A DNA stretch of 64,000 nucleotides from Geodermatophilus siccatus (GCF_900103785.1 NZ_FNHE01000014.1:1-64000); one strand, 5' to 3'. Shown: positions 19,182-28,821, counted from the stretch's first letter. A program made the numbers and translations. The notes: generated by a model from the letters alone, not told the origin.

Positions 19182-20027
19182 ATGCCCAGCTCCAACCCGG
19201 TCTTCGGCCGGGGACTCCAGAACGCGGGCCCCGGCTACGGCCAGCAGTCCCCGTGGGGCGGCGCGCCCCAGTACGGGGCCCCGCAGTACGGCTACGGGAC
19301 GCAGGACCCGTACGCCGCGCCGTCGCCGTACGCGCAGTCGCCGTACGCCCCGTCGGCCACCCGCTACATGACGATGGACGACGTCGTCCAGAAGACGGGC
19401 CTCTCCTTCCTGGTCACCGTCCTCTCGGCCGCCGTCACCTGGGCGCTGCTCCCGCAGGAGCTGGCGTTCGGGCTGGCCCTGCCCGCGGTCCTCGTGGCCC
19501 TGGTGCTCGGCCTGGTCATCTCGTTCAAGCAGATCGCCAACCCGGTCGCCACGCTCTCCTACGGCGCCCTGTACGGCATCGCGCTCGGTGCCATCAGCGA
19601 GGCCTTCAACCAGGTCTGGCCCGGCATCGTGATGCAGGCGCTGGTCGGCACCTTCGGTGTCTTCGCCGGCATGCTGGTCGTCTACAAGACCGGCGCCATC
19701 CGGGTCACCCCCAAGCTGACCCGCTGGATCGTCGGCGCGATGTTCGGTGTCCTGGCGCTGGTCCTGGTCAACCTGGTGGTCGGGTTCTTCGTCCCCGGCG
19801 GCCTGGGCCTGCGTGACGGCGGCACCTTGTCGATCGTCTTCAGCCTGGTCGTGATCGGCGTCGCGGCGTTCTCGCTGCTGCTCGACTTCGACATGGCCGA
19901 CGAGGCGATCCGCCGCGGCGCCCCGGCGAAGTTCGCCTGGTACATCGCCTTCGGCCTGCTCATCACGGTCGTCTGGCTGTACCTGGAGATCCTGCGGCTG
20001 CTGTCCTACCTGCAGAGCAGCGAGTGA
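19182..20027 (+). CDS. Bax inhibitor-1/YccA family membrane protein
   Basis: 281 aa. A Gly/Tyr/Gln/Pro-rich N-terminal tail of about 60 residues (QYGAPQYGYGTQDPYAAPSP) precedes seven predicted membrane helices with MTMDDVVQKTGLSF at the junction and conserved LDFDMADEAIRRGAPAKFAWY near the end, as in Bax1-I/YccA proteins. These are putative ion or calcium leak channels or protease regulators. ATG at 19182 was chosen over ATG 19176 because AGGAG at 19171-19175 gives it a 6-bp spacing. A family A repeat and a strong terminator follow. Confidence 0.87.
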   Translation: MPSSNPVFGRGLQNAGPGYGQQSPWGGAPQYGAPQYGYGTQDPYAAPSPYAQSPYAPSATRYMTMDDVVQKTGLSFLVTVLSAAVTWALLPQELAFGLALPAVLVALVLGLVISFKQIANPVATLSYGALYGIALGAISEAFNQVWPGIVMQALVGTFGVFAGMLVVYKTGAIRVTPKLTRWIVGAMFGVLALVLVNLVVGFFVPGGLGLRDGGTLSIVFSLVVIGVAAFSLLLDFDMADEAIRRGAPAKFAWYIAFGLLITVVWLYLEILRLLSYLQSSE

Positions 20028-20034
20028 TCTGGTG

Positions 20035-20090
20035 AAGGACCCCGTCCTCCCCACCCTTCGCGAGCGCAGGGCGGGACCCGGGACGGGGCC
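20035..20090 (+). repeat. Family A repeat, copy A2
   Basis: Begins AAGGACCCC 7 bp after the Bax1-like stop. The outer stem GGACCCCGTCC pairs with GGACGGGGCC, and the inner core CTTCGCGAGCGCAGGGCGGG matches the family core with changes. Same orientation as the upstream gene. Confidence 0.8.
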
Positions 20091-20100
20091 GTAGCACACA

Positions 20101-20138
20101 CCAGTGGCCCGGTCCCCGCGAGGGGGCCGGGCCACTGG
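20101..20138. terminator. Strong hairpin terminator (17-bp stem)
   Basis: Arms 20101-20117 and 20122-20138 (CCAGTGGCCCGGTCCCC and its complement with one G-U pair) close a GCGA loop. It lies between the convergent Bax1-like and thiolase genes, next to repeat A2. Its inner half resembles the hairpin at 60678-60710. Confidence 0.8.
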
Positions 20139-20182
20139 CCGTTGGACGGGGCCTCACACGGCGTGGGGCAGGGGGTCCTCCT

Positions 20183-21403
20183 TCAGGAGAGGCGCTCCAG
20201 GACCATCGCCATGCCCATGCCTCCACCCACGCACATCGTCTCCAGGCCGAAGGTCACGTCCCGAGTCTGCAAGCCGTTGATCAGCGTGCCGGTGATGCGG
20301 GCGCCGGTCATGCCGAAGGGGTGGCCGACGGCGATCGCCCCGCCGTGCACGTTCAGCTTGTCGATGTCGATGCCCAGGTCGCGGTAGCTCGGGATGACCT
20401 GCGCGGCGAAGGCCTCGTTGATCTCGACCAGGTCGATGTCGCCGATGCTCATCCCGGCGCGCTGCAGCGCGAGCTTGGAGGCGTCCACCGGGCCGTAGCC
20501 CATGATCTCCGGCGAGAGGCCGGTGACCGCGGTGGAGACGATGCGGGCCAGCGGGGTCAGCCCCAGGTCGCGGGCCTTGGCGTCGCTCATGACCACGACC
20601 GCGGCGGCGCCGTCGTTGAGCGGGCAGGCGTTGCCCGCGGTGACCCGGCCGTCGGGGCGGAAGACCGGCTTGAGGCCGGAGATGCCCTCCAGCGTGGTGC
20701 CCGGCCGCGGGCCGTCGTCGGTGCTGACCACGGTGCCGTCCGGCGTGGTGACCGGGGTGATCTCGCGCTCCCAGAAGCCGTCGGCGATGGCCTGCTCGGC
20801 CAGGTTCTGGCTCCGGACGGCGAACTCGTCCATGTCCTGTCGGGAGACGTCCTTGAGCAGCGCCAGGTTCTCGGCGGTCTGCCCCATCGCGATGTAGATG
20901 TCGGGCACCTCGCCGTTCTGCCGCGGGTCGGTCCAGGCGTCCGCGCCGCTCTCGGCGGTCTTGGCCACCCGCGCCTCGGCGTCGTCGAACACCGGGTTCT
21001 TCGTGTCGGGCAGCGAGTCGCTGTTGCCCTTCACGAACCGGCTGACCATCTCGACGCCGGCGGAGATGAAGACGTCGCCCTCGCCCGCCTTGATGGCGTG
21101 CATGGCCATGCGGGTGCTCTGCAGCGAGGAGGAGCAGTAGCGGGTGATCGTCGTCCCCGGCAGGTGGTCCATGCCGAGCAGGACGCTCACGACCCGGCCC
21201 ATGTTGAAGCCCTGCTCACCGCCGGGGAGGCCGCAGCCGAGGATCAGGTCGTCGATGTTGGTCGGGTCGAGCGCGGGCACCTTGTCGAGGGCCGCGCGCA
21301 CGATGGTGGCGGTGAGGTCGTCGGGCCGCAGGTCCTTGAGCGAGCCCTTGAACGCGCGGCCGATGGGGGAGCGCGCGGTCGCGACGATGACGGCTTCGGG
21401 CAT
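20183..21403 (-). CDS. Acetyl-CoA C-acyltransferase (thiolase)
   Basis: 406 aa thiolase, catalysing thiolytic cleavage of 3-ketoacyl-CoA in beta-oxidation, or its reverse. Seen: nucleophile Cys in [10 protein letters not shown] near residue 90, [11 protein letters not shown] near residue 332, [16 protein letters not shown] near residue 360 and the C-terminal [13 protein letters not shown] with the second catalytic Cys. ATG at 21403 has GGAGG just upstream. A GDSL hydrolase gene lies upstream in the same direction, as for fadA3/Rv1075c in M. tuberculosis. Confidence 0.94.
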   Translation of the reverse strand: MPEAVIVATARSPIGRAFKGSLKDLRPDDLTATIVRAALDKVPALDPTNIDDLILGCGLPGGEQGFNMGRVVSVLLGMDHLPGTTITRYCSSSLQSTRMAMHAIKAGEGDVFISAGVEMVSRFVKGNSDSLPDTKNPVFDDAEARVAKTAESGADAWTDPRQNGEVPDIYIAMGQTAENLALLKDVSRQDMDEFAVRSQNLAEQAIADGFWEREITPVTTPDGTVVSTDDGPRPGTTLEGISGLKPVFRPDGRVTAGNACPLNDGAAAVVVMSDAKARDLGLTPLARIVSTAVTGLSPEIMGYGPVDASKLALQRAGMSIGDIDLVEINEAFAAQVIPSYRDLGIDIDKLNVHGGAIAVGHPFGMTGARITGTLINGLQTRDVTFGLETMCVGGGMGMAMVLERLS

Positions 21404-21490
21404 GGGTCCTCCACGATGAGGGGCTCCGACGACAGGTCGCCGGACGTCGGTCACCCCCGAACCTACTCCCCGGTAGGGAGCCTTCCACCG

Positions 21491-22519
21491 TCAGCCGAGG
21501 GGTGTCGTCTCCGCGGCGCGCTCGGCCTGCTCCGGCGTCGGGAGGTCCGGCGGCCGGCGCCGGCGCAGCCGGGCCCACGGACCCTGCGGCCCGGTGTCCC
21601 GACCGCGGACCGCGGTCGCCTGGACCTCGGTGCCGGTGCGGCCGGCGGCCCGGGCGGCGGCCCGGGCGACCGGGCGGACGGTGTCGCGGCGCAGGTTGCG
21701 CAGCCCCCGGTCGGCCGCGGCCGGCCAGACGCCGAGGGCGTCGGCGATCGAGGGCAGCAGGACGGCGGCCGCCGCGGCGTAGCCGGCCGCGCTGGGGTGG
21801 AACTCGTCGACGCTGAACAGGTCCCGGTCCTCGGCGAAGGACGGCCCGAGCACCGAGCCCAGCGACACGGTGCGCCCACCGGCCTCGACGACGGCGATGG
21901 TCTGCGCGGCGGCCAGCTGCCGGCTCCACCGGCGGGCCAGCCAGCGCAGCGGCCGACCGATGGGGCGCACGCTGCCCAGGTCCGGGCAGGTGCCCACGAC
22001 GACCTGCGTGCCGGCCTCGGTGAGCCGGCTGACGGCGTCGCGCAGGTGCCGGACGGAGACCGCGGGCGCGGTGCGGCTGGTGACGTCGTTCGCGCCGATC
22101 ATGACGAGGGCGACGTCGGGCTGCTCCAGGAGTGCCTCGTCGACCTGCTCGTCGAGCTGCCAGGACTTCGCGCCGGACACGGCCAGCCGCACCAGCCGGA
22201 CCGGGCGCTCGGCCAGCTCGGCGAGCGCCGCGGCGAGCAGCACGCCGGGGGTCTGGGCGGCGCGCTCGACGCCGAGGCCGGCCGCGGTGGAGTCACCGAG
22301 GACGGCGAGGACGATCGGCCGGCCGCGCCCGCGGCCGTACACCCCGTCTCCCGGGGGCGGGGCCGCCTTGACGGTGCGCGACTCGACGTGGCGCCGGGCC
22401 GACCGGGCCTGCTGACGGAGCAGGGCGAGCACCCCGGCGCCGGCCAGCCCCAGCCCGCCGCCGCCGTAGGCGGCCCCCGTGGCCAGCCGCCATGCCGTGG
22501 TCGCTCGAGTCACCGCCAC
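21491..22519 (-). CDS. SGNH/GDSL hydrolase, membrane-anchored or secreted
   Basis: 342 aa. An N-terminal hydrophobic helix (about residues 15-35) is followed by the SGNH core: block I VLAVLGDSTAAGLGV near residue 70, block III MIGANDVT near residue 140, and the catalytic D-x-x-H in VDEFHPSAAGYA near residue 240. Predicted extracytoplasmic esterase or lipase; the substrate is unknown. The C-terminal 80 residues are Arg/Pro-rich and probably disordered. GTG start at 22519. A TAGCCT -10 on this strand (22559-22554) lies in the 62-bp divergent gap shared with the DUF2252 gene. Confidence 0.88.
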   Translation of the reverse strand: MAVTRATTAWRLATGAAYGGGGLGLAGAGVLALLRQQARSARRHVESRTVKAAPPPGDGVYGRGRGRPIVLAVLGDSTAAGLGVERAAQTPGVLLAAALAELAERPVRLVRLAVSGAKSWQLDEQVDEALLEQPDVALVMIGANDVTSRTAPAVSVRHLRDAVSRLTEAGTQVVVGTCPDLGSVRPIGRPLRWLARRWSRQLAAAQTIAVVEAGGRTVSLGSVLGPSFAEDRDLFSVDEFHPSAAGYAAAAAVLLPSIADALGVWPAAADRGLRNLRRDTVRPVARAAARAAGRTGTEVQATAVRGRDTGPQGPWARLRRRRPPDLPTPEQAERAAETTPLG

Positions 22520-22569
22520 CCCGTCCCTCGGATGGAGAACACACCTGTCCCAGCAGGCTAACCGCCCCC

Positions 22570-22575
22570 TACGGT
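22570..22575 (+). promoter_or_regulatory. -10 element TACGGT for the DUF2252 gene
   Basis: TACGGT ends 6 bp before GTG 22582, predicting a leaderless transcript. On the opposite strand TAGCCT (22559-22554) would serve the GDSL gene, so two promoters are packed into 62 bp. Confidence 0.45.
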
Positions 22576-22581
22576 CCCTCC

Positions 22582-23916
22582 GTGGCCGAATCCCCCGCAG
22601 GGGTCACCCAGGGTGACCGCGCCCAGCAGATCGTCGACGTGCTGGTGGACGCCTTCTCCGAGCTGATGACCGCCGACGCCGACGCCTTCCGCACCAAGTT
22701 CCGCAAGATGGCGGCCGACCCGTTCGCCTTCTACCGGGGCACCGCCTGCCTCTTCTACGCCGACATGGCGCAGCTGGAGGACCGGTGGTGCGACGAGCGC
22801 ACCAGCCGGGTGTGGATCCAGGGGGACCTGCACGCGGAGAACTTCGGCACGTACATGGACGGCGCCGGGCGGATCGTCTTCGACGTCAACGACTTCGACG
22901 AGGCCTACGTCGGTCACGTCAGCTGGGACCTGCGCCGGTTCGCGGCGAGCTTCGCCCTGCTGGCCTGGCGCAAGGCGTTCTCCGACGAGGTCATCGCCGA
23001 GCTGCTCGGCGGCTACCTGCACGCCTACCTCGACCAGGTCGCGCACTTCACCCGGCTCGACGACGACAAGTCCTTCGCCCTCGTCCGCGAGAACACCGAG
23101 GGCGCCGTGCACCGGGTGGTCCTCGAGACCAGCGCGCGAAGCCGGTCGCGGCTGCTGGACCGGATGACCGTCGTCGAGGACTTCCAGCGGCGCTTCGCCG
23201 ACGGCCGGCGCACCCGGCGGCTGGACGAGACCGAGCGGGACCGGGTGCTGGCGGCGCTGGACCGCTGGCGGGGGACCGTCTCCCCGCCCCGCCGGCGCCG
23301 CGACGTCGCCTACGACGTCAAGGACGTCGTCGCCACGGGCGGCTTCGGCATCGGCAGCGCCGGCCTGCCCGCCTACAACGTGCTGATCGAGGGCTACGAC
23401 CAGGCGCTGGAGAACGACGTCGTCCTCTCGCTCAAGCAGGGCAACGTGCCGGCGCCCAGCCGCGTCGTCCGCGACCCGCAGATCCGGGCGGCCTTCGAGC
23501 ACGAGGGGCACCGGACGGCGGTGTCGCAGCGGGCGCTGCAGGCCAACGCCTCCCAGTTCCTGGGTCACACCGAGGTCGACGGGGTGGGGTTCGTCGTCCA
23601 GGAGCTCTCGCCCTACGAGCTGGACCTGGACTGGGAGGACCTCACCGAGCCCGAGGAGATCGCCCCGGTGCTGGCGCAGCTGGGCCGGGCCACGGCGAAG
23701 GTGCACTGCGTCGGGGACGCCGACAGCGACCACACCCTGGTGCCGTTCCAGACCGAGGAGGCGATCACCGAGATGGTCGGCAGCCGTCGGGAGGAGTTCG
23801 TGGCCGACCTGGTCGACTTCGCGCACTCCTACGCCCGCCGCACCCAGGACGACTTCCGGCTGTTCGTCGACGCGTTCCGCGCGGGGCGGATCCCGGGGAT
23901 CAGCTCCAGCGGGTGA
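22582..23916 (+). CDS. DUF2252 family protein (kinase-like fold)
   Basis: 444 aa. Matches DUF2252. Two motifs resemble those of aminoglycoside/choline kinase-like folds: WIQGDLHAENFGTY near residue 77 (compare HGDLHxxN) and VFDVNDFDEAYVG near residue 97. Later GFGIGSAGLPAYNVLIEG near residue 255 resembles a nucleotide-binding Gly-rich loop. Phosphotransferase activity is inferred, the substrate unknown. GTG at 22582 is the only start that fits the upstream -10. A family A repeat begins inside its TGA stop codon. Confidence 0.87.
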   Translation: MAESPAGVTQGDRAQQIVDVLVDAFSELMTADADAFRTKFRKMAADPFAFYRGTACLFYADMAQLEDRWCDERTSRVWIQGDLHAENFGTYMDGAGRIVFDVNDFDEAYVGHVSWDLRRFAASFALLAWRKAFSDEVIAELLGGYLHAYLDQVAHFTRLDDDKSFALVRENTEGAVHRVVLETSARSRSRLLDRMTVVEDFQRRFADGRRTRRLDETERDRVLAALDRWRGTVSPPRRRRDVAYDVKDVVATGGFGIGSAGLPAYNVLIEGYDQALENDVVLSLKQGNVPAPSRVVRDPQIRAAFEHEGHRTAVSQRALQANASQFLGHTEVDGVGFVVQELSPYELDLDWEDLTEPEEIAPVLAQLGRATAKVHCVGDADSDHTLVPFQTEEAITEMVGSRREEFVADLVDFAHSYARRTQDDFRLFVDAFRAGRIPGISSSG

Positions 23917-23976
23917 AGGACCCTCCTGCAGGGGCGCACCCCTCGCAGGCTCGGGGCGGGCCCCTGCGGGAGGGCC
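23916..23976 (+). repeat. Family A repeat, copy A3
   Basis: Begins at the last base of the DUF2252 TGA stop. The outer stem AGGACCCTCCTGCAGGGGC pairs with GCCCCTGCGGGAGGGCC; the core is CCTCGCAGGCTCGGGGCGGG. It ends 3 bp from the convergent VWA gene stop, so it can serve both genes. Confidence 0.85.
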
Positions 23977-23979
23977 GCC

Positions 23980-25962
23980 TCAGCGGGCCCGGCGTCCCCG
24001 CCGCGTGCGCAGGTAGTCGGCGACGACGTACTCGCCGAGCCGCTCGCTGTCGGGGGTGAACACCCGCCCGCCGGCCCGCTGGGTGATGTCGTGGACGAAG
24101 TGCACCAGCCCGGGCTCCGGGTCGAGGGCGAAGACGTTCATCACCGCCCCGGACCGGGCCACCCGCTCCACCTCGGCGACGGTGCGGGCGATGGTCTCGG
24201 GCATCGGCGGCCAGCAGAAGAACGGCGTCCCGTCGTCCTCCAGGTGGGCGGTCGGCTCGCCGTCGGTCACCACCAGCACCACCGGCTCGGCGTCCCGGTG
24301 CCGGGCGAGGAACCGGCGGGCCAGCATCAGCCCGTGCTGCAGGTTGGTGCCCTGCAGCGTGTCCACGCTCAGCTCGGCGAGGGTCTCCGGCCGCAGCACC
24401 TGGGCGGTGGAGGAGAAGCCGATGATCTGGATGGCGTCCTGCGGGAAGCGGGTGGTCACCAGCGAGTGCAGGGCCATCGCCGTCGACTTCGCCGCGCCCC
24501 ACGTGCCGCGCAGCGCCATCGAGTAGGAGAGGTCGACCAGCAGCGCGACCGCGGCCCCGGTGCGCCGTTCGGTCTCCACGACCTCGAAGTCCTCGACGGC
24601 GATGTGCACCGCGCGGTCGTCGTCCGCACGTGGCTCGTGGGCGGTGCGCAGGACGGCGTTGCGCACCGTGCGGACGACGTCCAGCGGCTGCTCGTCGCCG
24701 AACCGCCACTCCCGGGAGCCACCGGTCAGCTCGCCGGCCGCTCCCGCGTCGGCGACGTCGTGCTCACCGCGGCCGGTGGCGTCGAGCTCGGCGAACACCC
24801 GGCGCAGCGCGGTCGCGCCCAGCCGGCGGACGGCCTTGGGGGAGAGCTCGAGCTTGCCGTCGGAGCGGTTGAGGTAGCCCTGCCGCTCCAGCTCCCGCTC
24901 CAGCTGGCGCAGCGCACCGAGGTCGTCGACGGCGGGCCGGCCCAGCGCCCGCTCGAGCAGCTCCTCGTCGACGTCGGCCAGCGAGGCGCCCGCGTAGCCC
25001 TGGGAGAGCTGGTTGGACAGCGCCTCCAGGTCGGCCAGCTCGGCGACGGCGCTCGTGGCGTCGCCCATGCCGAGGGACTGCTCGCCGTCGGGCACCTGCC
25101 CGCGCTGCCCCCAGGGCAGGTCGGGCCGGGCCTGGCGGAGCGCGTCCTGCAGGTGCGCCATCTCGCTGGCCAGTCCCATGTCCTGCATCGTCTGGGCCAT
25201 CAGGTCGGACAGCTCGGCCCGCTGCTCGGGCGAGAGGCCGGCCATCATCCGCTCCTGGGCGGCCGCCCGGCGGGCCAGCTGGTCGATCAGCTCCTCGACC
25301 GACTGCGGGTCCTCCGGGAAGAACTGCCCGTGCTTGTCCATGAAGTCGCGGAACCGCTCGTCGGTGTCCTCGCCGCGGTTGTGGGCGTCGATGAGCTGCG
25401 AGAGGTCGGCCACCATGTCCTTGACCGCCTGCATGTCGCCCGCGGAGGCGTTCTCCAGCGCCTGCTTCATCGAGGCGAAGGAGCTGTCGAGCACCTCGCG
25501 GCGCAGCAGGTCCTGGATCTGCTCGTAGGCCTGGCGGGCCTCGTCCGAGCGCCAGTCGTACTCCTTGAGCGCCCGGACGGCGCCCGCGGTGTCCTCGGGC
25601 AGCGCGTCGAGCTCGGCCTCCTTGAGCCGGGCCATGTCGTCCGGGTCCGGGAACAGCTCCCGCCGCTCGGCCTCCACGGCGCGGTCGAGCAGCTCGCGGA
25701 CCTCCTGCAGGGTGCCGTCCATCCGGCCCGCGTTGCGCGCCTGCCGCAGCCGCTCGCGGACCGACCGGCGCAGCTCGTCCAGCCCGCGCCGGCCGTCCAT
25801 CCCGCGGCGCAGCAGCTCGCGCAGCGCCTCGCGGACGCCGCTGCCGCCGAGCACCGAGTCGCCGATCTCGTCGACCGCGCTGCCCAGGTCGTAGGGCGGG
25901 GCGAGCGGGTCGGGCCCGCCGCGCCAGCGCCCGTACCGGTAGCCCTTGCCGGGCCGCCTCAC
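23980..25962 (-). CDS. VWA domain protein (partner of an AAA+ ATPase)
   Basis: 660 aa. The long N-terminal part (1-440) is charged and helical, with repeated DELRR, LRELLRRG and VEELIDQLARRAAA segments. A C-terminal von Willebrand A domain (about 460-640) has the MIDAS motif DLSYSMALRG near residue 475 and the later metal-site segments LQGTNLQHGL and VVTDGEPTAHLED. Paired with the AAA+ gene 81 bp upstream, as in MoxR- or Mg-chelatase-like ATPase/VWA couples that remodel or metallate proteins. The client is unknown. GTG 25962 or GTG 25965 may be used; AGGAGG precedes both. Confidence 0.85.
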   Translation of the reverse strand: MRRPGKGYRYGRWRGGPDPLAPPYDLGSAVDEIGDSVLGGSGVREALRELLRRGMDGRRGLDELRRSVRERLRQARNAGRMDGTLQEVRELLDRAVEAERRELFPDPDDMARLKEAELDALPEDTAGAVRALKEYDWRSDEARQAYEQIQDLLRREVLDSSFASMKQALENASAGDMQAVKDMVADLSQLIDAHNRGEDTDERFRDFMDKHGQFFPEDPQSVEELIDQLARRAAAQERMMAGLSPEQRAELSDLMAQTMQDMGLASEMAHLQDALRQARPDLPWGQRGQVPDGEQSLGMGDATSAVAELADLEALSNQLSQGYAGASLADVDEELLERALGRPAVDDLGALRQLERELERQGYLNRSDGKLELSPKAVRRLGATALRRVFAELDATGRGEHDVADAGAAGELTGGSREWRFGDEQPLDVVRTVRNAVLRTAHEPRADDDRAVHIAVEDFEVVETERRTGAAVALLVDLSYSMALRGTWGAAKSTAMALHSLVTTRFPQDAIQIIGFSSTAQVLRPETLAELSVDTLQGTNLQHGLMLARRFLARHRDAEPVVLVVTDGEPTAHLEDDGTPFFCWPPMPETIARTVAEVERVARSGAVMNVFALDPEPGLVHFVHDITQRAGGRVFTPDSERLGEYVVADYLRTRRGRRAR

Positions 25963-26043
25963 CACTGCTCCTCCTCGCCGGCGCTCGTCCGAGCAGTGGT
26001 GCAGCACGCTGTGCTCGTGCGTGAGCTCGCACGCTCGCTCACG

Positions 26044-27507
26044 TCAGGCCCCGTAGACCGTGCGCGGGCCGTCGGTGTCCTTGGCCAGCCGGCGGGTCAG
26101 GTAGAGGCCCTCGAGGGCGAACTCCACCGCGGCGGCGGCCTGCTCGGCCGACTGCTCGCCCTCCGGCACGCCGAGGCGGCCGAGCAGCTCGGCGAGCTTC
26201 GGGATCGTGCCGAGCTGACCGAGCAGGGCCGCGGCCGGCACCAGCTCGCCGGACTCGACGGTCTCCCCGCCGGTGAAGTGCTCCTGCAGGCCGGTGAGGT
26301 CCAGCCCGGCGCAGCGGGCCCGGAAGGTCTGCGCGGTCGCCTGGCGCAGCAGGTGCTCGAGCACCTCCAGCTCCCGCTCGTCGTCCGGGTCGGAGCCGGA
26401 GTCGGCGAACTCCACCTTGCCGCGGCTGGCCGGGACGACGGCCGGCAGGTCCACGACGCGGGCGACCGGCCGGGTCTCCCCGGCGACGGCGGCCCGGCGG
26501 ACGGCGGAGGCGGCGGCCGTCTCCAGCCCGGCGATGGCGAAGCGGGCGCTGACGCCGGAGCGCTGGTCGACGTGGTTGGAGTCGCGGACCAGCCGGGTGA
26601 AGCGCGCGACGATCTCCACCAGGTGCTCGGGGACGAGCGGCGTCTCCAGCTGCCCCCCGCCCGACCAGCTGGTGTGCGCCTCCTGGTGCAGCAGGCGCAC
26701 CTCGTCGGCCAGCTCGATCGGGTAGTGGGTGCGCACCTCGGCGCCGAAGCGGTCCTTGAGCGGGGTGATGATCCGCCCGCGGTTGGTGTAGTCCTCGGGG
26801 TTGGCGCTGGCCACCAGCAGCAGGTCCAGCGGCAGCCGCACCCGGTAGCCGCGGATCTGGATGTCGCGCTCCTCCAGCACGTTGAGCAGCGCGACCTGGA
26901 TGCGCTCGGCGAGGTCGGGCAGCTCGTTGACGCTGAAGATGCCGCGGTTGGTGCGCGGCACCAGGCCGTAGTGCACCGTCTCGGGGTCGCCCAGCGTGCG
27001 CCCCTCGGCCACCTTGATCGGGTCGACGTCGCCGATGAGGTCACCGACGCTGGTGTCGGGGGTGGCCAGCTTCTCGCCGAAGCGGTCGCTGCGGTGCAGC
27101 CAGCCGACCGGGGTGGCGTCGCCGTGCTCGGCGATCTGGCGGTGCGCCCACACGCTGATCGGGGCCAGCGGGTGCTCGTTGAGCTCGCTGCCGGTGAGCA
27201 CCGGCGTCCACTCGTCCAGCAGGCCGACCAGCGTGCGGATCAGGCGGGTCTTGCCCTGCCCGCGCTCGCCGAGCAGGACCAGGTCGTGGCCGGCGATGAG
27301 AGCGCGCTCGACCTCCGGGACGACGGTGTCCTCGAAGCCGACGATGCCCGGCAGGGAGGGCTCGCCGGCCGCCAGGCGGGCGAGCAGGTTGGCGCGGATC
27401 TCGGCCTTGACCGGCCGGAAGGTGGCCCCGCTGGCGCGGAGCTCGCCCAGGGTCGTGGGGGCGGGGGGAGCGGAGGCGGGGGAGCCAGGGTCCGTCACCC
27501 CCGCCAC
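26044..27507 (-). CDS. AAA+ ATPase, Mg-chelatase subunit I/MoxR-like
   Basis: 487 aa. Walker A GERGQGKTR at residues 80-88, pore or loop segment TLGDPETVHYGLVPRTNRG near residue 170, NELPDLAERIQVALLNVLEER (Walker B region), ASANPEDYTNRGRIITPLKDRFG (sensor 1 and arginine finger region) near residue 235. These fit the ChlI/BchI-like helix-2-insert clade. It probably acts with the VWA protein downstream. GTG at 27507 gives the longest form; a GTG three codons further in is possible. It is divergent from ilvA (75 bp). Confidence 0.88.
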   Translation of the reverse strand: MAGVTDPGSPASAPPAPTTLGELRASGATFRPVKAEIRANLLARLAAGEPSLPGIVGFEDTVVPEVERALIAGHDLVLLGERGQGKTRLIRTLVGLLDEWTPVLTGSELNEHPLAPISVWAHRQIAEHGDATPVGWLHRSDRFGEKLATPDTSVGDLIGDVDPIKVAEGRTLGDPETVHYGLVPRTNRGIFSVNELPDLAERIQVALLNVLEERDIQIRGYRVRLPLDLLLVASANPEDYTNRGRIITPLKDRFGAEVRTHYPIELADEVRLLHQEAHTSWSGGGQLETPLVPEHLVEIVARFTRLVRDSNHVDQRSGVSARFAIAGLETAAASAVRRAAVAGETRPVARVVDLPAVVPASRGKVEFADSGSDPDDERELEVLEHLLRQATAQTFRARCAGLDLTGLQEHFTGGETVESGELVPAAALLGQLGTIPKLAELLGRLGVPEGEQSAEQAAAAVEFALEGLYLTRRLAKDTDGPRTVYGA

Positions 27508-27582
27508 GGTACGACGCAGGCGCCTCGCTGGTCACCCGTTCGGCCGCTGCCACCTGGGCGCCGTCCCTGCGAGGATCACGGC

Positions 27583-28818
27583 ATGGCGGCTGCGGAGGCG
27601 GGGAGGACCGGACTGCTCGTCGGCGGGGCGGACGTCGACGCCGCGGCGGCGCTGCTGGAGGGGGTCGTCCGGCGCACGCCGCTGGAGCACTCGCGCGCGC
27701 TGGCCGAGCGGGTCGGCGGCCCGGTCTGGCTCAAGTGCGAGAACCTGCAGCGCACCGGCTCGTTCAAGATCCGCGGCGCCTACACCCGGCTGGCCCGGCT
27801 CACGCCGGAGGAGCGGGCCCGCGGCGTCGTCGCGGCCAGCGCGGGCAACCACGCGCAGGGGGTCGCCCTGGCCGCGCAGCTGCTGGGCATCCGGGCCACG
27901 GTGTTCATGCCCGAGAGCGCGCCGCTGCCCAAGGTGGCGGCCACCCGTGGCTACGGCGCCGAGGCCCGCCTGGGTGGCGCCTCGCTGACCGAGGCCCTGG
28001 CCGCGGCCGCCGACCACGCGCAGCGCACCGGCGCGGTGTTCATCCACCCGTTCGACCACCCCGACGTGATCGCCGGGCAGGGGACGGTCGGCCTGGAGGT
28101 CCTCGACCAGTGCCCCGACGTCGCCACCGTCGTCGTCTGCACCGGGGGCGGGGGGCTGGTCTCCGGCATCGCGGCCGCGGTGCGCTCCCGTCGTCCCGAC
28201 GTCCGGGTGGTCGCCGTGCAGGCCGCCGCGGCCGCCGCCTTCCCCGGGTCGCTGGCCGCCGGCCGGCCGGTGGCGCTGTCGGGGATGACGACGATGGCCG
28301 ACGGCATCGCCGTCGGCGCGCCGGGGGAGCTGACCCTCGCGCACGTCCGCGAGCTGGTCGACGAGGTGCGCACGGTCAGCGAGGAGGACCTCTCCCAGGC
28401 GCTGCTGTTCTGCCTGGAGCGGGCCAAGCTCGTCGTGGAGCCGGCCGGCGTGGCCGCGGTGGCCGCCGTGCTCGCCGAGCCCGCGGCCTTCCCGCCGCCC
28501 GTGGTCGCGGTCGTCTCCGGCGGCAACATCGACCCGGTGCTGCTACTCAAGGTCGTGCAGCACGGCATGGCCGCGGCCGGCCGCTACCTGTCGCTGCGGC
28601 TGCGGGTGCCCGACCGGCCGGGGTCCCTGGCCGCGGTGCTCGGCGAACTGGCGCAGGTCGGTGCCAACGTGCTGGAGGTCGAGCACGAGCGGACGGCGAC
28701 CCGGCTCGGGCTGGGCGAGGTGGAGGTGTTCGTCGTCCTGGAGACCCGCGGTCCCGAGCACGCCGAGGAGGTGCTGGCCCGGCTGCACCGGGCCGGCTAC
28801 GCCGTCACCACCGGCTGA
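27583..28818 (+). CDS. ilvA: Threonine ammonia-lyase with ACT domain
   Basis: 411 aa PLP enzyme converting threonine to 2-oxobutyrate and ammonia for isoleucine synthesis or threonine breakdown. Seen: PLP-binding Lys in SFKIRGAY near residue 57, SAGNHAQGVALAA near residue 85, phosphate-binding TGGGGLVSGIAAAV near residue 187 and VSGGNIDP near residue 310. A C-terminal ACT domain (about 325-405, starting SLRLRVPDRPGSLAAVLGEL) suggests allosteric control. The single ACT and short length resemble TdcB/short IlvA forms rather than the long E. coli IlvA. Repeat A4 follows its stop. Confidence 0.93.
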   Translation: MAAAEAGRTGLLVGGADVDAAAALLEGVVRRTPLEHSRALAERVGGPVWLKCENLQRTGSFKIRGAYTRLARLTPEERARGVVAASAGNHAQGVALAAQLLGIRATVFMPESAPLPKVAATRGYGAEARLGGASLTEALAAAADHAQRTGAVFIHPFDHPDVIAGQGTVGLEVLDQCPDVATVVVCTGGGGLVSGIAAAVRSRRPDVRVVAVQAAAAAAFPGSLAAGRPVALSGMTTMADGIAVGAPGELTLAHVRELVDEVRTVSEEDLSQALLFCLERAKLVVEPAGVAAVAAVLAEPAAFPPPVVAVVSGGNIDPVLLLKVVQHGMAAAGRYLSLRLRVPDRPGSLAAVLGELAQVGANVLEVEHERTATRLGLGEVEVFVVLETRGPEHAEEVLARLHRAGYAVTTG

Positions 28819-28821
28819 GGC

